The notes under the pieces: model-generated
What the model was told of the DNA's origin: nothing
The model's database searches: none
The model's input: the letters and a program-made list of their open reading frames with translations, nothing else
NCBI RefSeq assembly: GCF_900104845.1
Contig: NZ_FNSR01000003.1
Span: 744,001 to 808,000, forward strand
DNA length: 64,000 bases
DNA from: Paraburkholderia caballeronis
GTDB taxonomy: Bacteria > Pseudomonadota > Gammaproteobacteria > Burkholderiales > Burkholderiaceae
Direction: 5' to 3'
Program-made: the position numbers and the translations under genes
Shown: positions 43,580-53,463 of the stretch, piece by piece
Layout: the number at the start of each line of letters is the position of its first letter
How positions within the stretch are numbered: position 1 is the stretch's first letter

Positions 43580-44293
43580 ATGAACAAACTGGCATCCACC
43601 CGGGTACTCGTCGTCGGCGGCAGTTCCGGAATCGGTCTCGCTACAGCAAAGGCCTTCGCTGAACTCGGCGCGGACGTGCTGATCGCATCGCGCAACGCAG
43701 ACAAGCTCGCGCATGCGACCGCACAGATCGGCGGCAAGATCAGCACAGCCGTACTCGACACGACCGACGAGGCCGCGGTCGAAGCGTTCTTCAGCCATGC
43801 CGGCCAATTCGATCATGTCGTCATCTCGGCCGCGCAGACCCCGGGCGGACCGGTGCGCAAGCTGCCGCTACAGGACGCCTATGCGGCGATGAACAGCAAA
43901 TTCTGGGGCGCCTATCGGGTCGCGCGAGTCGTCGATATTGCAGCGGGCGGGTCGCTCACGTTCGTTTCGGGTTTCCTGAGCGTGCGACCCAGCCAGAGTT
44001 CGGTTCTTCAGGGGGCGATCAACGCCTCGCTGGAGGCACTCGCGCGTGGCCTGGCTCTCGAACTGTCGCCGGTGCGCGTGAATACGGTCTCGCCCGGCCT
44101 GATCGCGACGCCGCTCTGGGACAGGCTCGAAGCCGAGGCACGGCAAGCCATGTACGACGGCGCAGCGGCACGGCTGCCGGCAAAGCGTGTCGGCCAGCCC
44201 GAAGACGTTGCCAACGCCGTGGTCTATCTGGCGGCGACGCCGTATGCGACCGGTTCGACCGTGCTCGTGGACGGCGGCGGCGCGATCGCCTGA
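43580..44293 (+). CDS. Short-chain dehydrogenase/reductase
   Basis: The 237-residue enzyme has the Rossmann motif VVGGSSGIGLATAKAF near residues 10-25 and a C-terminal PEDVANAVVYLA near 207. The usual Y-x-x-x-K catalytic pair is not obvious: the region after the SGFLSV strand reads RPSQSSVLQGAINASLEALA. Activity may therefore differ from classical SDRs. It follows the OYE gene. Confidence 0.85.
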   Translation: MNKLASTRVLVVGGSSGIGLATAKAFAELGADVLIASRNADKLAHATAQIGGKISTAVLDTTDEAAVEAFFSHAGQFDHVVISAAQTPGGPVRKLPLQDAYAAMNSKFWGAYRVARVVDIAAGGSLTFVSGFLSVRPSQSSVLQGAINASLEALARGLALELSPVRVNTVSPGLIATPLWDRLEAEARQAMYDGAAARLPAKRVGQPEDVANAVVYLAATPYATGSTVLVDGGGAIA

Positions 44294-44347
44294 GCGACTG
44301 GCCGGGGGCCGTGGCCTGTTCGTCATCAACGGGGTCGGCCCACTGTC

Positions 44348-44980
44348 TCAGACCATCTCTCTCGACGTCACCATGCGCACGCCGGGCTGCCGTTCGAGCA
44401 CCGACTCGACCAGCACCTTCGCGATGTTGCCGACGGGATTGACCCGCAACCCACGCGGCAGGAGCGGACGAAGCAGCGTGGCGACAGGCATCACGATCCG
44501 CTCGGCAAGACGGAACTCTTCCCGCTCTGCGCCGATCATGCCCGGCCGCACGATAGTGACGGACGGGAATCCGATGCCCTTGATGTCCCGTTCGACCTCG
44601 CCTTTGGTCCGGCAATAGAGCAACGGAATGGACAGGGACGCGCCGGGCGACGACACCAGTGCAACAACATCGGCGCCGTTCCGGTGTGCCCGTTCCGAAA
44701 AAGCCATCGGCAATTCGTAGTCGACGTGGCGAAACGCGGTTTTCGATCCGGCTTTGCGAATCGTCGTCCCCATTGCGCAGATCACGGCATCCACTTTCCA
44801 CGCGTTTGCCTCGGGCAACAACTGGTCGAGTTGCGCCGCAACCGGATTCACGAGTTTCGGATGAGGAGGAAGGCGGCGACGCGTCGGCGCAATGACCTGC
44901 TCGACACGAGCCTCCGCCAGCGCCCGGGCAAGCGTGGCCTTTCCTGTCACCCCTGTTGCACCCAGAATCAGAATTTTCAT
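44348..44980 (-). CDS. NAD(P)-binding atypical SDR protein
   Basis: The 210-residue protein starts with the Rossmann motif MKILILGATGVTGKATLARA and continues in the NAD(P)H-binding/HTATIP2-like group, with VDAVICAMGTTIRKAGS near residue 64 and SIPLLYCRTKGEVERDIKG near residue 118, which holds a Y-x-x-x-K. It may be a reductase or a redox sensor. It is transcribed against the SDR gene. Confidence 0.85.
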   Translation of the reverse strand: MKILILGATGVTGKATLARALAEARVEQVIAPTRRRLPPHPKLVNPVAAQLDQLLPEANAWKVDAVICAMGTTIRKAGSKTAFRHVDYELPMAFSERAHRNGADVVALVSSPGASLSIPLLYCRTKGEVERDIKGIGFPSVTIVRPGMIGAEREEFRLAERIVMPVATLLRPLLPRGLRVNPVGNIAKVLVESVLERQPGVRMVTSREMV

Positions 44981-44994
44981 GGTCGTCGTATTGT

Positions 44995-45020
44995 GCCCCG
45001 TTACCGGGGCGATTTTTTTT
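44995..45020 (+). terminator. Rho-independent terminator
   Basis: A GCCCCG/CGGGGC stem with a 4-base loop is followed by eight T residues on the plus strand. It sits between the minus-strand SDR-like gene and the zinc-related region, insulating the latter from plus-strand read-through. Confidence 0.75.
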
Positions 45021-45151
45021 CATCGTGCATCAAAAGCATCCCCGGCCGCCTGCCGCTACCGATTGAAACTGTTTTTCCTCGCGAACCGCTTATCGCTTGC
45101 CGGGCGACCCGATAGTCTCGGTCCGCTTTCAACGCAGAAACAGGACTTTTC

Positions 45152-45307
45152 GTGGCACAGCAACAGGCAACTCACTGGATCGGCGCGCTGTATCGGCTCG
45201 AACGCTGGACACCCTGCGGCCAGCCCGCCACCGGCCGTCCGCTCGCCGTCGCCCAGCAGGACAATCTGCAACAGATTTTCGATGAAGGAACACCGCCGCC
45301 TGCGTGA
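45152..45307 (+). CDS. Possible 51-residue protein upstream of zur
   Basis: A GTG at 45152 with AGGA six bases before it opens a short frame starting MAQQQATHWIGALYRLERW and ending DEGTPPPA. Its codon use resembles coding sequence. I recognise no family. It may be a small member of the zinc region or a chance frame. Confidence 0.4.
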   Translation: MAQQQATHWIGALYRLERWTPCGQPATGRPLAVAQQDNLQQIFDEGTPPPA

Positions 45308-45398
45308 CAGCGGCCGTATCGCCTGAATGGCGTTGCCCGCGCAGCCAGCACGACGATGTATCATTTCATCACTGGACAGTCTGCAATCACGGTCATTC

Positions 45399-45884
45399 AT
45401 GCCCACCCGCCATTCTCCGCGCTCGCCTGCGCCACCCGCCGCTACCGACTGGCCATCGCGCCTGCGCGAGGCGGGGCTTCGCTGCACCGCGCTTACCGTT
45501 GCCGTGCTCGAACATCTGGAGAACGCCGGCCAACCCCGTTCGCATGACGAGCTCGCCCGAGATCTGGGCGTCGCGGCAGCTGCGGGGAAAATCGACCGCG
45601 TAACCCTGTACCGGATCCTCGACCGGCTGACCACAGCAGGCCTTGTTACCCGCATCCAGGGATCGGACCGCGCCTCGCGCCATGCCATTGCGCAACAGCA
45701 GAACTCCGCCGGTTATTTCGAGTGCGATCGGTGCCACAGCATTTCCGCGCTTCCGGAAGACGCGGAACTCGCCGGCGTGCTCGCTCGCATCGAGCGCAGG
45801 CTCAGCCGGCGCGGCGTCCATAGTACGAACTCCGCCGTCACGATCCACGGCACCTGCCGCGACTGCTCGACCCACCGCGCGTAA
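45399..45884 (+). CDS. zur: Zur-type Fur-family zinc repressor
   Basis: The 161-residue protein is a Fur-family regulator: LREAGLRCTALTVAVLEHLE near residue 20, the recognition helix region IDRVTLYRILDRLTTAGLVTRI near 66-87 and metal-binding FECDRCHSI near 108 plus GTCRDCSTH near the end. Two CxxC pairs form the structural zinc site. The neighbours (zinc-independent enzyme paralogues, COG0523 GTPases) indicate Zur rather than Fur or PerR. I start at ATG 45399, as the upstream in-frame part looks noncoding. Confidence 0.85.
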   Translation: MPTRHSPRSPAPPAATDWPSRLREAGLRCTALTVAVLEHLENAGQPRSHDELARDLGVAAAAGKIDRVTLYRILDRLTTAGLVTRIQGSDRASRHAIAQQQNSAGYFECDRCHSISALPEDAELAGVLARIERRLSRRGVHSTNSAVTIHGTCRDCSTHRA

Positions 45885-45923
45885 GCGCGCTTGCTCTTTG
45901 CGCGCGGCGCGGGCCGGCGCCAG

Positions 45924-45952
45924 CCATTAACGCCACTCTGTTGCATTAATGG
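45924..45952. promoter_or_regulatory. Candidate Zur box 1
   Basis: CCATTAACGCCAC and GTTGCATTAATGG form a 13-base inverted repeat (11 of 13 paired) with a 3-base spacer. Its right half is nearly identical to the perfect palindrome at 52914. It lies about 47 bases before the small gene at 45999 and hisI, which it probably controls. Confidence 0.7.
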
Positions 45953-45998
45953 CCAACCCTGCTAACATGGGATTTTCCTCCCGGCACCCGCCGTACCC

Positions 45999-46223
45999 AT
46001 GAGCGCACCGATCCCCCGGAGTTTCGCGGCCTGGCAGCACTGCATCGAGCACGAGTGCGGCATCCCGCTGACACCGGCGTTCATCCAGGAACGCCTGGCC
46101 ATACTGGGCGATGCCGGCAATGCCGAAGCGCAGCGGTTCGCACGGCTCTACGGCGAAGCGCACCGGCAGCGGGTACTGGGCTGGTTCGCCGCCGCCCTCG
46201 AAAACACATCGCGTCGGGCGTGA
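45999..46223 (+). CDS. Small protein of the zinc regulon, 74 residues
   Basis: The protein [20 protein letters not shown] and onward has an N-terminal CIEHEC that could bind metal, then two helices ([14 protein letters not shown] and [17 protein letters not shown]). I do not recognise its family. It lies between the candidate Zur box and the HisI paralogue and is likely expressed under zinc limitation. Confidence 0.7.
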   Translation: MSAPIPRSFAAWQHCIEHECGIPLTPAFIQERLAILGDAGNAEAQRFARLYGEAHRQRVLGWFAAALENTSRRA

Positions 46224-46275
46224 TACACGGCGCCCGTTTGCCGGCCGACTCCGTACGCATCAAGAGAACTTCGCC

Positions 46276-46743
46276 ATGACAGCTCTGCTCCCATTCGCTG
46301 CCCGCACGTCCGTCGCCGAGGTCGAGGAAGGCCGCTCGCTCTCCCCGAAATTCGGCCCGGACGGGCTGATTCCCTGCGTCGTGACCGATGCCGCGCGCGA
46401 CGACGTGCTGATGGTCGGCTACATGAACCGGGAAGCCCTTGCCCTCACGATCGAGACCGGCATCGCGCACTACTGGAGCCGCAGCCGCGAGACGCTGTGG
46501 TCCAAGGGCGCGACGAGCGGTCTGACCCAGCGGGTGGTCGAGATGCGCATCGACGACGACCAGGACGCGCTATGGATCCGCGTCGACGTGGCAGGCAGCG
46601 GCGCAAGCTGCCATGTCGGCTACCGCAGCTGCTTTTACCGGGCCGTGGATCTGCCCGAAACCGGCCTGCGCTTTACGGAAAGCGCGAAGACCTTCGATCC
46701 GGCCGCCGTGTACGGCGACGCGCCCAATCCCACGCAGCTCTGA
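46276..46743 (+). CDS. hisI: Phosphoribosyl-AMP cyclohydrolase paralogue
   Basis: The 155-residue protein is HisI-like and would catalyse the third step of histidine synthesis: [25 protein letters not shown] near residue 31, [13 protein letters not shown] near 66 and [14 protein letters not shown] near 111. Normal HisI has a third zinc cysteine in a D-C-D motif. Here the motif is D-D-D (94 is Asp) and the usual SGH is SGL. Two cysteines, 112 and 119, remain. This fits a zinc-sparing backup enzyme. A canonical hisI is expected elsewhere in the genome. Confidence 0.88.
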   Translation: MTALLPFAARTSVAEVEEGRSLSPKFGPDGLIPCVVTDAARDDVLMVGYMNREALALTIETGIAHYWSRSRETLWSKGATSGLTQRVVEMRIDDDQDALWIRVDVAGSGASCHVGYRSCFYRAVDLPETGLRFTESAKTFDPAAVYGDAPNPTQL

Positions 46744-46777
46744 CGTTTTCCGGGCGTCAGGCCTGGCGTGATAACCG

Positions 46778-48136
46778 TCACGCGCGGCCGAACCGGACCG
46801 GCTGCCCCATCGGATGCCCCAGTACGACGTCTTCGTGCATCACGACATGGCCGCGAACGATCGTGGCTAGCGGCCAGCCGGTCACCCGCATACCGTCGTA
46901 GGGCGTCCACCCGCAGACGCTCGCGATCCAGCGGTTCGTGATTTCGCGCGTTGCCTTGAGGTCGACGAGCGTCAGGTCCGCGTCGTAGCCCACGGCGATG
47001 CTGCCCTTTCCCGCCATCCCGAACACCCGTGCAGGCGCGGCGCTCGTCAGTTCCACCAGACGCCGCAGCGACAGCCGCCCCCGGCTGACGTGATCGAGCA
47101 TGACGGGCAGCAGCGTCTGCACGCCCGGCATGCCGCTGGGCGACTGCGGGTACGGACGCGACTTCTCCTCCAGCGTATGCGGGGCGTGGTCGCTGCCGAG
47201 CACGTCTACCGTTCCTTCCCGGAGTGCGCGCCACAGCGCCTCGCGATGCCGCGCATCGCGAACCGGCGGATTCATCTGCGCGAGCGTGCCCAACCGTTCA
47301 TAACATTCGGGCGCGCACAGCGTCAGGTGATGCGGCAGTACCTCGACCGTCACCCGGTTCCGGTGCGAGGCGAGAAACGCCATTTCTTCCGCCGTCGAGA
47401 CGTGCAGGATATGCAGCGGCCGCCCCGTTTCGGCCGCCATCCCGACCATCCGGCGCGTCGCATTGATCGCGCTGTCCACGTCACGCCAGCGCCCATGGTC
47501 GCGCACGTCGCCCGACGCTTCCACAATCGGACGGCGCTCGCGCAGCCTCGCCTCGTCCTCCGCGTGCACGGCTACGCGCCGCCGGCCATGCGCGAGAATC
47601 TGCCGCAGCACGGCATCGTCGTCTGCCAGCAGATCGCCGAACGAGCTGCCCATGAAGACCTTGACGCCGGCGCACCCCGGCAGGGTTTCCAGATGGCCGA
47701 GTTCGCCGGCGTTGACGGACGAGCCGCCGATATAGAACGCGACATCGCACCATGCCCGCCCCGACGCAGCCGCGATCTTCCGTTCGAGGTCCGCGCGGTG
47801 CAGCGTCGTCGGACGGGTGTTCGGCATCTCGAATACGGCCGTCACGCCGCCCAGCACCGCGCCGCGCGTGCCCGCTTCGAGATTCTCCTTGTGTTCGAGG
47901 CCCGGCTCGCGGAAATGCACCTGCGTGTCGATCACGCCAGGCAGCACGTGCAGGCCGTCTGCCTCGACAACCTCACTGGCGCTCCAGCCCCGCGCGTCGA
48001 GAGACACGATGCGGCCATCCACGCACGCGATGTCCGCCTCCACGCTTCCTTCCGGCGTGACCACGGTGCCGCTCCGCACCAGCAGATCGGCATGGCGCCT
48101 GGCTGCGCCCAGTGTCGTCAGCATGCCGGCGCACAC
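46778..48136 (-). CDS. pyrC: Dihydroorotase paralogue
   Basis: The 452-residue amidohydrolase resembles class I dihydroorotase of pyrimidine synthesis: GVIDTQVHFREPGLEHKENL near residue 67, the carbamylated lysine in AGVKVFMGSSFGD near 157, HILHVST near 236 and DVLGSDHAPHTLEE near 305. The usual H-x-H metal motif is Q72-x-H74, so one zinc ligand is lost. Gene context suggests a zinc-limitation backup of PyrC. The start overlaps the end of the QueD gene, and an internal ATG at 48124 is possible. Confidence 0.88.
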   Translation of the reverse strand: MCAGMLTTLGAARRHADLLVRSGTVVTPEGSVEADIACVDGRIVSLDARGWSASEVVEADGLHVLPGVIDTQVHFREPGLEHKENLEAGTRGAVLGGVTAVFEMPNTRPTTLHRADLERKIAAASGRAWCDVAFYIGGSSVNAGELGHLETLPGCAGVKVFMGSSFGDLLADDDAVLRQILAHGRRRVAVHAEDEARLRERRPIVEASGDVRDHGRWRDVDSAINATRRMVGMAAETGRPLHILHVSTAEEMAFLASHRNRVTVEVLPHHLTLCAPECYERLGTLAQMNPPVRDARHREALWRALREGTVDVLGSDHAPHTLEEKSRPYPQSPSGMPGVQTLLPVMLDHVSRGRLSLRRLVELTSAAPARVFGMAGKGSIAVGYDADLTLVDLKATREITNRWIASVCGWTPYDGMRVTGWPLATIVRGHVVMHEDVVLGHPMGQPVRFGRA

Positions 48137-48690
48137 GCCGCAGTGCTGGCCAGTTCGTCCAGGATGCCGGTCGCCGCTTCACGGCGCACGGCATCCGAGA
48201 AGCCGATCAGCGCGGGCGCGACGCGTCCCATGCGCGGGTTGTACGCATCCCGCCGGAAGCACTGCGCATAGCCAGTAGCAGTCTCATGCACGATGACCGA
48301 CTGGACGCTGACGTCCGCCTCGCCATTGCGCATCGGCATCGCGCGCATCACCGCATCGATCAGCACGAAGAACACGCGCGACAGCTGCTCGGCGCTGGGC
48401 GACACCGGCAGCGCGATCCACCGCTGCGAGTGGCTGCGGCACATTGCGATATAGGCAGGATCGTCGCACTTCCAGAACACGAGCGTGTGATCGAACGCAT
48501 CGACGATCTCCCGGACTTCTGCCTTGAGCAGGCCGAAGTCGTAGACCATCTGGCCGTGATCGAGCGCATCGGCTTCGAGGATGATCTCCACGCGATACGA
48601 ATGGCCGTGGATCGACCATGCGCAACGGTGCGACGACGCGTGCCGCACGACATGTGCGCCTTCGAACGAGAACAGTTTGCGGATCAGCAT
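48118..48690 (-). CDS. queD: QueD/PTPS-family paralogue
   Basis: The 190-residue protein belongs to the 6-pyruvoyl-tetrahydropterin synthase/QueD family. Zinc ligands are His in FEGAHVV and the pair in IHGHSY, and the catalytic Cys is in SHRCAWS. DHGQMVYDFGLLKAEVREIVDAFDH near residue 44 and IVHETATGYA near 135 follow the family. It would make carboxytetrahydropterin for queuosine synthesis. Together with neighbours it looks like the zinc-stress copy. Confidence 0.85.
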   Translation of the reverse strand: MLIRKLFSFEGAHVVRHASSHRCAWSIHGHSYRVEIILEADALDHGQMVYDFGLLKAEVREIVDAFDHTLVFWKCDDPAYIAMCRSHSQRWIALPVSPSAEQLSRVFFVLIDAVMRAMPMRNGEADVSVQSVIVHETATGYAQCFRRDAYNPRMGRVAPALIGFSDAVRREAATGILDELASTAACAPAC

Positions 48691-48706
48691 CAGTATTTCC
48701 TTACGG

Positions 48707-49267
48707 TCACAGCTCGTTCGCGATGCGGCGGTATCCCTGAACGAGCCTCACATTGGTCTGCGCAACGTCCTCGGAGAACTCCGATGCGCTGGCGGTCACC
48801 TTCGGGATCGCCGACAGGTCCGTGCCCGGTCCGATGCGCTGGGTCGACGGCACGTAGAAGCCCGCGGGAAGGTTGCAGCCGTCGACCACCGCGTTGTGGC
48901 GCACGACGCAGCCTTCGCCGACCGTGCAGTTGAACAGCACGCTGTTGAAGCCGATGAATACGCGGTCGCCGACCTTGCAGGGACCGTGCACGATGGCGCG
49001 ATGGGCGACGGACGTATGGCAGCCGATCGTGACCGCCGCGCCCGACTTCGAATGAATCACGACGCCATCCTGGATGTTCGAGTGCGCACCGATATGGATC
49101 GGCTCGATGCCGCCCTGCGCGTCCGTCTCGTCCGCCCGGATGACCGCATACGGGCCGATGAACACGTTCTCCGCGACGATCACCCGTCCGCAGAGGATGG
49201 CAGTCGGATCGACAAACGCGCTTTCATGGACGACCGGCAGATCGCCGCGTGGATTCTTGCGGATCAT
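48707..49267 (-). CDS. Gamma-class carbonic anhydrase-like protein
   Basis: The 186-residue left-handed beta-helix protein shows hexapeptide repeats from residue 20 to 140. The three metal histidines are in DGVVIH, SVAHRA and IVHG. Gamma enzymes can use iron or cobalt as well as zinc, which fits a place in a zinc-starvation operon. Its ATG overlaps the stop of the upstream 113-residue gene. Confidence 0.88.
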   Translation of the reverse strand: MIRKNPRGDLPVVHESAFVDPTAILCGRVIVAENVFIGPYAVIRADETDAQGGIEPIHIGAHSNIQDGVVIHSKSGAAVTIGCHTSVAHRAIVHGPCKVGDRVFIGFNSVLFNCTVGEGCVVRHNAVVDGCNLPAGFYVPSTQRIGPGTDLSAIPKVTASASEFSEDVAQTNVRLVQGYRRIANEL

Positions 49268-49605
49268 GCCGGCACTCCGTGGTTCCGGCGCCAGACGGTC
49301 CCGTCGGACAGGTCCTCGATCGGGATGCCTGCGCGCAGCGCATCGGCCTCGCCCGATGCGGGCCGCCGGCGTGCCTCGGCGCGGCGGCCCATGGGCAGTT
49401 CCACTGAGGCGTCGCCCGTTGTGGACGTCCCGCCGGTATGACCACGCAACGCATCCACCAGCCGGTGCAGGCGGGCGGGCGCGGTTCCAGAGCACGACGC
49501 AGCGGGACCGCACGCATACAACGTCACCGCGTCGGACGCCCTGGTCCGCGGAGGCGCCCGCCGGCGGGTCAGCGTCTTGCATAGCGCAACGGGGTGCCTC
49601 GTCAT
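49264..49605 (-). CDS. Unrecognised 113-residue protein of the zinc operon
   Basis: The gene overlaps both neighbours by ATGA junctions: the COG0523 GTPase upstream and the carbonic anhydrase downstream. It is therefore almost certainly translated. An AGGAGG lies upstream of the ATG. The protein has YACGPAASCSG near residue 30 and ends AGIPIEDLSDGTVWRRNHG. The single Cys pairs could bind metal. I know no family for it. Confidence 0.65.
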   Translation of the reverse strand: MTRHPVALCKTLTRRRAPPRTRASDAVTLYACGPAASCSGTAPARLHRLVDALRGHTGGTSTTGDASVELPMGRRAEARRRPASGEADALRAGIPIEDLSDGTVWRRNHGVPA

Positions 49606-50807
49606 CCGGAATGCGCCTCCTGCGCGCGGATGGCGTCCACCGCGCTGAACAGACTGAACGTGGATTCGATCGTTTCGCGTTCGACCGCGCGGGTAATGAA
49701 CACGATCCGCGAGCGACGGTCCTCACCCGGCCACGCGTCGAGCGGCACCATCGGATGGAATACGTGCTGCACGCCGTGAATGACGATCGGCGTGTCCCTG
49801 CCTTCCACGTTCAGGATCCCTTTGATCCGCAACATCGACGGCCCCATCAGCGACAGCAGCACGTCCAGCCAGTCGGTCAGCACCTGGATCGGAATGGGGT
49901 CGTCGACCGTGAAGCAGAACGCACGGATCTGGTCGTCGTGACGGTTGACGTCGTGCGCGTGGCCATGATGTTCGTCGTGGTGGTGGGACGCTTCATGGTC
50001 ATGCGGCTTGCCGGCATGACCCTCATGCGCGTCGTGACGATCATGTCCGCGCCCCTCGTCATGCCGATGCGCATGCGGGTCGTCATGACCATGGCCGTGG
50101 CCCGTTTCTTCGTGGCGGTGGCCAGGGTCGCCGGAACGGTACTGCTCCTCGGCCAGCCACCGTTCGACGTCCGCAATCTTGCCGTCCACCGTGAAGAGGC
50201 CAAGATCCAGTATCTGGCTGGCCGCCAGTTCGCCGTGACTGACGCGGATGCTCACCGCCGCCGGGTTGATCGCGCGCAGCCGGCCGGCAAGCCGGTCCAG
50301 TGCGTCCGCCTCCACGAGATCGGTCTTGGTCAGCAGCAGCCTGTCGGCCATCGCGGCCTGCTTGACCGCCTCGACATGGGCGTCGAGCGTGGCCTCGCCA
50401 TGGCGGGCGTCGATCGTCGTGACCAGTCCGTCGAGCCGGTAGAGATCCTTCACGTCGCGATGCGTCGCCAGCGTCTGCACGATGGGCGCCGGATCCGCCA
50501 GCCCCGTCGTCTCGATCACCACCCGGCTGAACTGACGACGTCCTTCGCGGGCGAATCGCCAGTGAATGTCCTTCAGGGTGCGGACCAGATCGCCCCGGAT
50601 CGTGCAGCACAGGCATCCGCTGCTCATCTCCACCACGATGTCCTCGCGGCTGTGGGCGACCAGCAGGTGATCGAGCCCGATCTCGCCGAACTCGTTGATG
50701 AGCACCAGCGCATCCGCCATTTCCGGCTGCTGCACCAGCCGGTTCAGCACGGTCGTCTTGCCGCTGCCGAGAAAACCCGTCAGCAGGGTTACCGGAATCA
50801 GGTCCAT
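49602..50807 (-). CDS. COG0523 GTPase with histidine-rich linker
   Basis: The 401-residue metal-chaperone GTPase has Walker A LTGFLGSGKTT near residues 9-19, the C-x-C-C motif in SSGCLCCTIRGDL near 64, ETTGLADP near 100 and TKTDLVEAD near 160. Between residues 225 and 300 lies a very histidine-rich linker (GHRHEETGHGHGHDDPHAH and onward), probably a zinc store. A C-terminal CobW_C domain follows. Members linked to Zur deliver zinc to client enzymes under limitation. Confidence 0.93.
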   Translation of the reverse strand: MDLIPVTLLTGFLGSGKTTVLNRLVQQPEMADALVLINEFGEIGLDHLLVAHSREDIVVEMSSGCLCCTIRGDLVRTLKDIHWRFAREGRRQFSRVVIETTGLADPAPIVQTLATHRDVKDLYRLDGLVTTIDARHGEATLDAHVEAVKQAAMADRLLLTKTDLVEADALDRLAGRLRAINPAAVSIRVSHGELAASQILDLGLFTVDGKIADVERWLAEEQYRSGDPGHRHEETGHGHGHDDPHAHRHDEGRGHDRHDAHEGHAGKPHDHEASHHHDEHHGHAHDVNRHDDQIRAFCFTVDDPIPIQVLTDWLDVLLSLMGPSMLRIKGILNVEGRDTPIVIHGVQHVFHPMVPLDAWPGEDRRSRIVFITRAVERETIESTFSLFSAVDAIRAQEAHSG

Positions 50808-50947
50808 TGCGTTCTCCGCGTGTCGTGTGTCCAGCTTGCCGATATCCAGCGGCTGCGCGTCGCTGCCGGTGCGCGACCCGCGCCCGCGTCGCGACGGCCG
50901 TTGCCTGTCACGATGCGAACGGCGGGTCGCCGCGCCGGGCAGCGGAC

Positions 50948-52168
<1,221 letters not shown>

Positions 52169-52190
52169 GAAGTAACTCCTTGTTTCCGTA

Positions 52191-52838
52191 TCAGGGGATA
52201 TCGATCGCAACCATGACGCGCGGGCCGGCGCCGGGCGGCATCGCCGGCGAACGGTGAATCGCCCCGCGCGAGCGTCTATCGGGCCACCGCTCGCCCTTGA
52301 GGACGGCAACGGCGAAGAGGGGAATGCGGTGAACGCCCGCGCTGTCGAGAATCAGGCCCGAGAACTCGTCCGGCAGTCCATTGCTGCCCGGCCCGAGCCG
52401 GCTGCGATCGGCACACCGGCCTTCGAGATAGTCGGTGCCGGGACCACGCCACGTACATAACAGTCGTGCTGGCACGTTATCGACGTGAAAGCGCGGGCAT
52501 GTGGTCCGCGTGGCGACCTCGATGCGCAGCCTTGCACTGCGGCTGCCGAGCAATGCACAGAGCGTCGCCGCCAGCGTTGCAAGCTCGCGCCCGAACGCTG
52601 CGGACCCCGGTAGCCGCGGCCACGGGCCGTCGACCGCCGGCTCGTCTTTCTCCCAGAGCGCCATCCAGCGCGCGGCATCGGTACCCGCGCGAATGACCGC
52701 ATCCAGGTAGCCGCACACGCGTGCGTCGCGGCTCCGCCGCGCCCATGCGATCTCGCACCCCGGTTCGTGGATCGCAGACAGTTCGCTCGCCAGGTGTTCG
52801 CACGCCTGTTCGCAGACGCCGACTTCTTCCGCATGCAT
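52191..52838 (-). CDS. DUF1826 protein of the zinc operon
   Basis: The 215-residue protein matches DUF1826, a family found next to COG0523 genes: [19 protein letters not shown] near residue 126, [11 protein letters not shown] near 177 and [10 protein letters not shown] at the end. His, Asp and Cys residues in the first motif could bind metal. It is the first gene after the candidate Zur box at 52914. Function is unknown. Confidence 0.8.
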   Translation of the reverse strand: MHAEEVGVCEQACEHLASELSAIHEPGCEIAWARRSRDARVCGYLDAVIRAGTDAARWMALWEKDEPAVDGPWPRLPGSAAFGRELATLAATLCALLGSRSARLRIEVATRTTCPRFHVDNVPARLLCTWRGPGTDYLEGRCADRSRLGPGSNGLPDEFSGLILDSAGVHRIPLFAVAVLKGERWPDRRSRGAIHRSPAMPPGAGPRVMVAIDIP

Positions 52839-52913
52839 GACCCGCTTCCTCAGTCCAGCTCCGGAGCCAGGCGGGGACCTTCCCCACGCTCCAGCGTATG
52901 CCCGGATTATAGC

Positions 52914-52940
52914 CATAAATGCAACTTTGTTGCATTTATG
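52914..52940. promoter_or_regulatory. Candidate Zur box 2, perfect palindrome
   Basis: CATAAATGCAAC and GTTGCATTTATG form a perfect 12-base inverted repeat with a TTT spacer, 76 bases before the DUF1826 start on the minus strand. The near copy at 45924 makes a shared regulator, most simply Zur, very likely. Confidence 0.75.
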
Positions 52941-53463
52941 AGGCGCCGGCTTTGTGCGGCTGCGCACGGACAGCGGAGAGCGGCCCGGATAGATAGCCAG
53001 ACTCGTGCAGGCTGCCGGTGACGATCCCGTAACGCTCTGGACTGCGCTGCACCGGAGCGACATGCGCCGGCTCTGGCTTCCGGCGCATGTCCGTGGGGCC
53101 ATGCTCGATGTCGTAGAACTCCGCCCGCCCGCCGCGATACACGGCGCTCGTTCAGCGCATCGCCGGAGCCGACGCCACCACCTCGTCGTCGTCATTGACC
53201 AGACGTCCGGTGTTGTATTCGGTCAGGTCGTTCTTGAACCGGCTGTAGAACACGCCCACGCTGCCCCTGTTGGGGCCGCTCGCGAAGCACAGGGACAGGT
53301 GGGTCGATACGGCCTTGTCCTTCTGCGCCTCCGGATTGCCGATGAGACACTGCCCGGCCGCATCATGTGGACCGTTCGCATGCAGTTCGTAAAGCGCCGG
53401 TGCGCGCTCCGTGTAGGCGGCGTTGCCGGCAACCGACCAGGCTGGGTCAGCTTGAACGGGCAT
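52936..53463 (-). pseudogene. Remnant of a ZnuD-like TonB-dependent receptor
   Basis: The piece at 53463-53152 reads WSVAGNAAYTERAPALYELH, then NGPHDAAG and GSVGVFYSRFKNDLTEYNTG. This is typical of the late beta-barrel of TonB receptors of the ZnuD zinc-uptake group. The piece at 53142-52936 continues in another frame with YRGGRAEFYDIEHG, the next conserved strand. The N-terminal plug and the C-terminal end are missing, so this is a decayed gene beside the zinc operon. Confidence 0.75.

Noticed and set aside
52839..53195. N-terminal extension of the DUF1826 protein across the palindrome
   Set aside because: It would place coding sequence over the candidate Zur box and reads as low-complexity sequence without DUF1826 similarity.
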